From assembly GCA_965651255.1 (NCBI GenBank), contig CBFGRU010000038.1:1-16456 (forward strand): a DNA stretch of 16,456 nucleotides. The letters are read 5' to 3'. Positions within the stretch are counted from its first letter, which is position 1. Each line of letters opens with the position of its first letter. The DNA comes from CBFGRU01 sp965651255 (GTDB lineage: Bacteria; Planctomycetota; Phycisphaerae; Phycisphaerales; SM1A02). This document shows positions 14,132-16,456 of the stretch, piece by piece. Under the pieces are notes generated by a model that searched no databases, had not been told where the DNA came from, and saw nothing but the letters and a program-made list of their open reading frames with translations. A program made the position numbers and the translations under genes.

Positions 14132-14440
14132 TCAGAGATCGTCATCATCTTCGAAGTCTTCATCGTCTTCGAAGTCGTCATCCTCATCATCGTCGTACTC
14201 ATCATCATCGAAGTCGAAGTCGTCATCGTCTTCATCTTCGAAATCATCTTCATCTTCAAGGTCATCATCCTCATCGTCAAAGTCGTCATCGTCTTCATCA
14301 CCAAGGATGAACGAGGCGACCGCGGCGGAGGATGGACGATCGGCGCAGAGGTCGGTGAATGACGTCTCGACGATCAAGGCGGATTCATTCATGAGGGCTG
14401 AAACGTCTTCGGAGATGATCGGTTCGCAAAGTGCCGGCAT
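14132..14440 (-). CDS. Small protein with an acidic Asp/Glu tail
   Basis: This is a protein of 102 residues with an N-terminal part of about 47 residues (MPALCEPIISEDVSALMNES and onward to ILG) and then 55 residues made only of D, E, F, Y and L, of which 46 are acidic. Aromatic residues recur every few positions. No known domain is recognised. Coding is supported by upstream signals: GGAG lies 9 bases before the ATG at 14440, and a TATAAA hexamer lies further upstream. A GTG at 14506 is an alternative start and would add 22 residues. The opposite strand of the tail reads as a Ser/Lys repeat and is a shadow. It lies downstream of the PQQ-like gene on the same strand and is convergent with lpxA. 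It may bind cations or basic proteins; that is inference. Confidence 0.6.
   Translation of the reverse strand: MPALCEPIISEDVSALMNESALIVETSFTDLCADRPSSAAVASFILGDEDDDDFDDEDDDLEDEDDFEDEDDDDFDFDDDEYDDDEDDDFEDDEDFEDDDDL
14135..14299. repeat. Low-complexity GAT/GAA-codon tract
   Basis: About 165 bases consist mostly of irregular repeats of tcatc, tcatcttcg and cgaagt on the plus strand. These encode the acidic tail on the minus strand. The tract is not a perfect tandem repeat but could change length by slippage or unequal recombination. Confidence 0.7.
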
Positions 14441-14515
14441 CGTTGATGTCTCCACGGATCGGTTGACCGTGCGGGTGAATTGACAGGGTGCGGGGAGCGA
14501 TCCCACTGGGGTGCA

Positions 14516-14546
14516 TTTATATGAACGATTCGGGGCAGGAAATCAA
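14516..14546 (-). promoter_or_regulatory. Putative promoter of the acidic-tail gene
   Basis: On the minus strand, TATAAA (14516-14521) is a strong -10 match. A TTGATT (14541-14546) lies 19 bases upstream, a slightly long spacer. Transcription would start near 14509, giving a leader of about 69 bases to the ATG at 14440. Confidence 0.42.
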
Positions 14547-14567
14547 CCCGTCAGGGCGCGTGATTTT

Positions 14568-16456
14568 TCAGTTCTCTCCCTGGCGGTTTCCCGGCACGGA
14601 GACCGCCACGGTGGACTGATCGCCTGAGAGCAGGAGCCAACCATCCACAGCACCGGCCGCAATGAGGGGTGCCGACTCGCTCTCGACGTCGCGGCCGCCA
14701 ATCACCATGCCGTTCTCGCTGAGGACGTAGACCCGATCAACAAAGAGACTCGGGCGGCGACCGGGCTCGGGAATCACGCTCCGGGGCCGGCGAATATGGC
14801 TGATGACGTAGACGCGGCCACGCGCAGGAATCACATGAGAGTAGTTGCGATCCTCAACGATTGCATCCCGCCCGCTCAAGCGGCCGAGATCATCGAAATA
14901 GAGCACCCGGTCGCGATACTGTGCAACCCACGCTTCCTCCGTCCGCGCCATCCCAACCAGTTCCGACGGGACCCAATCCCCTCCCGGCACCATGATCGAC
15001 TCACCGATCGTTCCCAATTCATCCGTCACCGAACGAATTGCCGATGCGGAATCCTGCATCAGAAACCCCGTCGCGCTCGGCCAGCCATTGACCATGTCCG
15101 GCGCCAGATCAGACTGGTTCGCATACTGCCGTCGACCTGAAGCCAGCGAATAGACCTCCACGGCACTGTTCGTTCCGAACGCTAATCGTCCATCCTGCGC
15201 AATCGTCAGCCAACGCACGGACTGATCATCCTGCGGTCGAATCTCGTGCAGCAGATCGCCTGAACCCGGGTCAAAAAGTCGGACGGCCGCCTGACGTCTC
15301 GGACGCCCGTTGCGCCCTGGCACCTCCACCGAACCGGCGACCACGAGCGCGAGATCGTGAACCTTCGCCATATGCACCTGAGCGAATCCGTGATCGACCA
15401 GCCATGCCGGTTCAGGCCCCGCATCAGGATCAACACGCATCATGCCCGCAAGTCGTCCGATCAGGAACAACTCCTGCCAATGAACCAACGGAATGACTTC
15501 AGCCGGATCAAACACTTGCCCGTTCGGCATGACCTCCTCGCGGAGTGCGCCGATTCGGTCCGGCTCGCGCGTACCGAAGAGCTGCGTCAGCAGATCACTG
15601 CTGGTCCACGCGGCAACCCCGTTGGCTTTGTGCAGTGCCACCACCGACGGTTCCGTGAGACGTCGGGCATCACCATCAACCCGAACCAGGACGTACAATC
15701 CCACGTTTCCAATGAGAGAAACTCGTGAAGCGGGCATCTGGACCGACCACCGCGTTTCCAGTTCCGGCGCGCCGATCGCGAAGAGGTTTGAACCCTGCAG
15801 CAGGTATGCCTCATCGGCACCCTTCGCTTCTTCGTCGATGGGGATCAGCAATCGCCCCGGCAGCTGCTTCGTTTCGACCTCATCACGGAAGTCACCCAGC
15901 GCAGGAAGGACAGGGCTGGTGGCCGGTTGAAGTTCACGCAGCCAGGCGTCGACAGCACGTGAACCCGCCGCGGTGTGCACTTCCGCCAGGTCTGTATCGT
16001 GCTGCGCGCGTTCGAGCCATGAGGCCGCGAGCCGTTGCCACCCGTTCCTGACCGCAATCTCAACGATCGCGCCGTACACCTCAGCCGCAGACTCATCGTG
16101 TCGCGATGGCGCATATTCGAGCAACATCGCAATGGCTTCACGGACTCGCCCGCTTTCTTCAAGCAAGCGTGCGGCGGCCACCATTGCCCGGGGTGACTCA
16201 GGTAACTCCGGGTATCGGCTGACGACCGAAGCAAGCTGCACCGCATCACCTGCCTCCATTGCGACAGCGAGCTTCGTCCGCCCCTCCTCACGCACAGCGC
16301 CCAACGAATCATGGCCATATCGAGTTACTAACTGACTCAATCGGCGCGCCGCAGCCATTCGTGCGGGCCACACGACCGCATCATTCACAAACGGAGCCCG
16401 TGCGAGCGAGGAGTCGCTCAGAACAGTATCGAATGCTGCTGCCGCGTCCTGCTGCC
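14568..16456 (-). CDS. PQQ-like beta-propeller protein (N-terminus beyond window)
   Basis: About 628 residues of a large protein are visible. A GTG at 16388 could be read as a start, but the frame stays open to the right edge with sensible sequence (AAAAFDTVLSDSSLARAPF), so the true start is probably outside the window. The first roughly 200 visible residues are helical and Ala/Arg/Glu-rich with TPR-like spacing (MVAAARLLEESGRVREAIAM). The rest looks like a beta-propeller with PQQ-like blades, for example PSVVALHKANGVAAWTS, AAVRLFDPGSGDLLHEI and AVEVYSLASGRRQY. No enzymatic residues for a quinoprotein dehydrogenase are recognised. Such propeller proteins are abundant in planctomycetes and mostly uncharacterised. 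The gene ends 61 bases before the GTG of the acidic-tail frame. Its role is unknown; a protein-binding scaffold at the envelope is a guess. Confidence 0.8.
   Translation of the reverse strand, partial: QQDAAAAFDTVLSDSSLARAPFVNDAVVWPARMAAARRLSQLVTRYGHDSLGAVREEGRTKLAVAMEAGDAVQLASVVSRYPELPESPRAMVAAARLLEESGRVREAIAMLLEYAPSRHDESAAEVYGAIVEIAVRNGWQRLAASWLERAQHDTDLAEVHTAAGSRAVDAWLRELQPATSPVLPALGDFRDEVETKQLPGRLLIPIDEEAKGADEAYLLQGSNLFAIGAPELETRWSVQMPASRVSLIGNVGLYVLVRVDGDARRLTEPSVVALHKANGVAAWTSSDLLTQLFGTREPDRIGALREEVMPNGQVFDPAEVIPLVHWQELFLIGRLAGMMRVDPDAGPEPAWLVDHGFAQVHMAKVHDLALVVAGSVEVPGRNGRPRRQAAVRLFDPGSGDLLHEIRPQDDQSVRWLTIAQDGRLAFGTNSAVEVYSLASGRRQYANQSDLAPDMVNGWPSATGFLMQDSASAIRSVTDELGTIGESIMVPGGDWVPSELVGMARTEEAWVAQYRDRVLYFDDLGRLSGRDAIVEDRNYSHVIPARGRVYVISHIRRPRSVIPEPGRRPSLFVDRVYVLSENGMVIGGRDVESESAPLIAAGAVDGWLLLSGDQSTVAVSVPGNRQGEN

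Noticed and set aside
14127..14143. GACGATC-AGA-GATCGTC hairpin at the end of the acidic-tail gene
   Set aside because: The stem is 7 bp, but it overlaps the stop codon and arises from the GAT/GAC codons. No T-tract follows, so it is probably incidental.
13935..14483. Plus-strand open frame with a long Ser/Lys repeat
   Set aside because: It is the antisense reading of the Asp/Glu tract of the minus-strand gene and overlaps the end of lpxA. It has no ribosome binding site and no family resemblance.
16386..16388. GTG at 16388 as the true start of the PQQ-like gene
   Set aside because: The frame is open to the window edge and the upstream residues continue the same Ala-rich helical character, so the gene is treated as partial.
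1..16456. Defence island, prophage, CRISPR, toxin-antitoxin or biosynthetic cluster
   Set aside because: All recognisable genes are core envelope, partitioning, repair or housekeeping functions. No integrase, transposase, regular repeats or compositional break was seen by eye.

Overview
The window looks like chromosomal DNA of a diderm bacterium from the Planctomycetota, most likely a Phycisphaerae-type lineage. This rests on family knowledge, not on a search. The supporting signs are an LpxC-FabZ fusion, a bamA-ompH-lpxD-lpxC/fabZ-lpxA outer-membrane cluster, zinc ribbons of the CRRCGHDL type, a PQQ-like beta-propeller protein with a helical N-terminus, and moderately high GC. I see no rRNA, tRNA, CRISPR array, insertion sequence or prophage gene. 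The window is dense core genome, with genes on both strands.

Left part (1-3536). On the minus strand, parA (a Soj/MinD-type ATPase), a VanZ-like membrane protein with two zinc ribbons, and the N-terminal part of murJ (lipid II flippase, cut by the window edge) form one operon. The parA stop and the VanZ start overlap by 4 bases. recO (DNA repair) runs divergently from parA. Both genes have a TAnnnT hexamer exactly 6 bases before the start codon, which suggests leaderless transcripts.

Middle (3578-7262). A class I SAM methyltransferase and an M16 zinc peptidase lie in tandem on the minus strand. A small three-helix membrane protein diverges from them. A first, divergent LpxD paralogue (minus strand) is convergent with that protein and diverges from bamA.

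Envelope cluster (7460-14032, plus strand). The order is bamA (outer-membrane protein assembly), ompH/skp-like periplasmic chaperone, lpxD, lpxC-fabZ fusion, lpxA. Together these genes supply lipid A precursor (LpxA, LpxC and LpxD acylation and deacetylation, with FabZ feeding the hydroxyacyl-ACP pool) and the machinery that folds and inserts outer-membrane proteins.

Right end (14132-16456, minus strand). A small protein with a 55-residue almost purely acidic tail is followed upstream by a PQQ-like beta-propeller protein that is cut by the right window edge.

Stretches without genes. The longest are 5540-5733 (promoter and palindrome), 7263-7459 (two divergent promoters, each with its own palindrome next to the -35 box) and 9899-10043 (a possible ompH promoter). 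No gene-free stretch exceeds 300 bases. I do not see a convincing new multi-gene system. The most interesting points are regulatory architecture (leaderless starts, palindromes), a divergent second LpxD, an M16 peptidase lacking its usual Arg/Tyr pair, and the VanZ-zinc-ribbon fusion.
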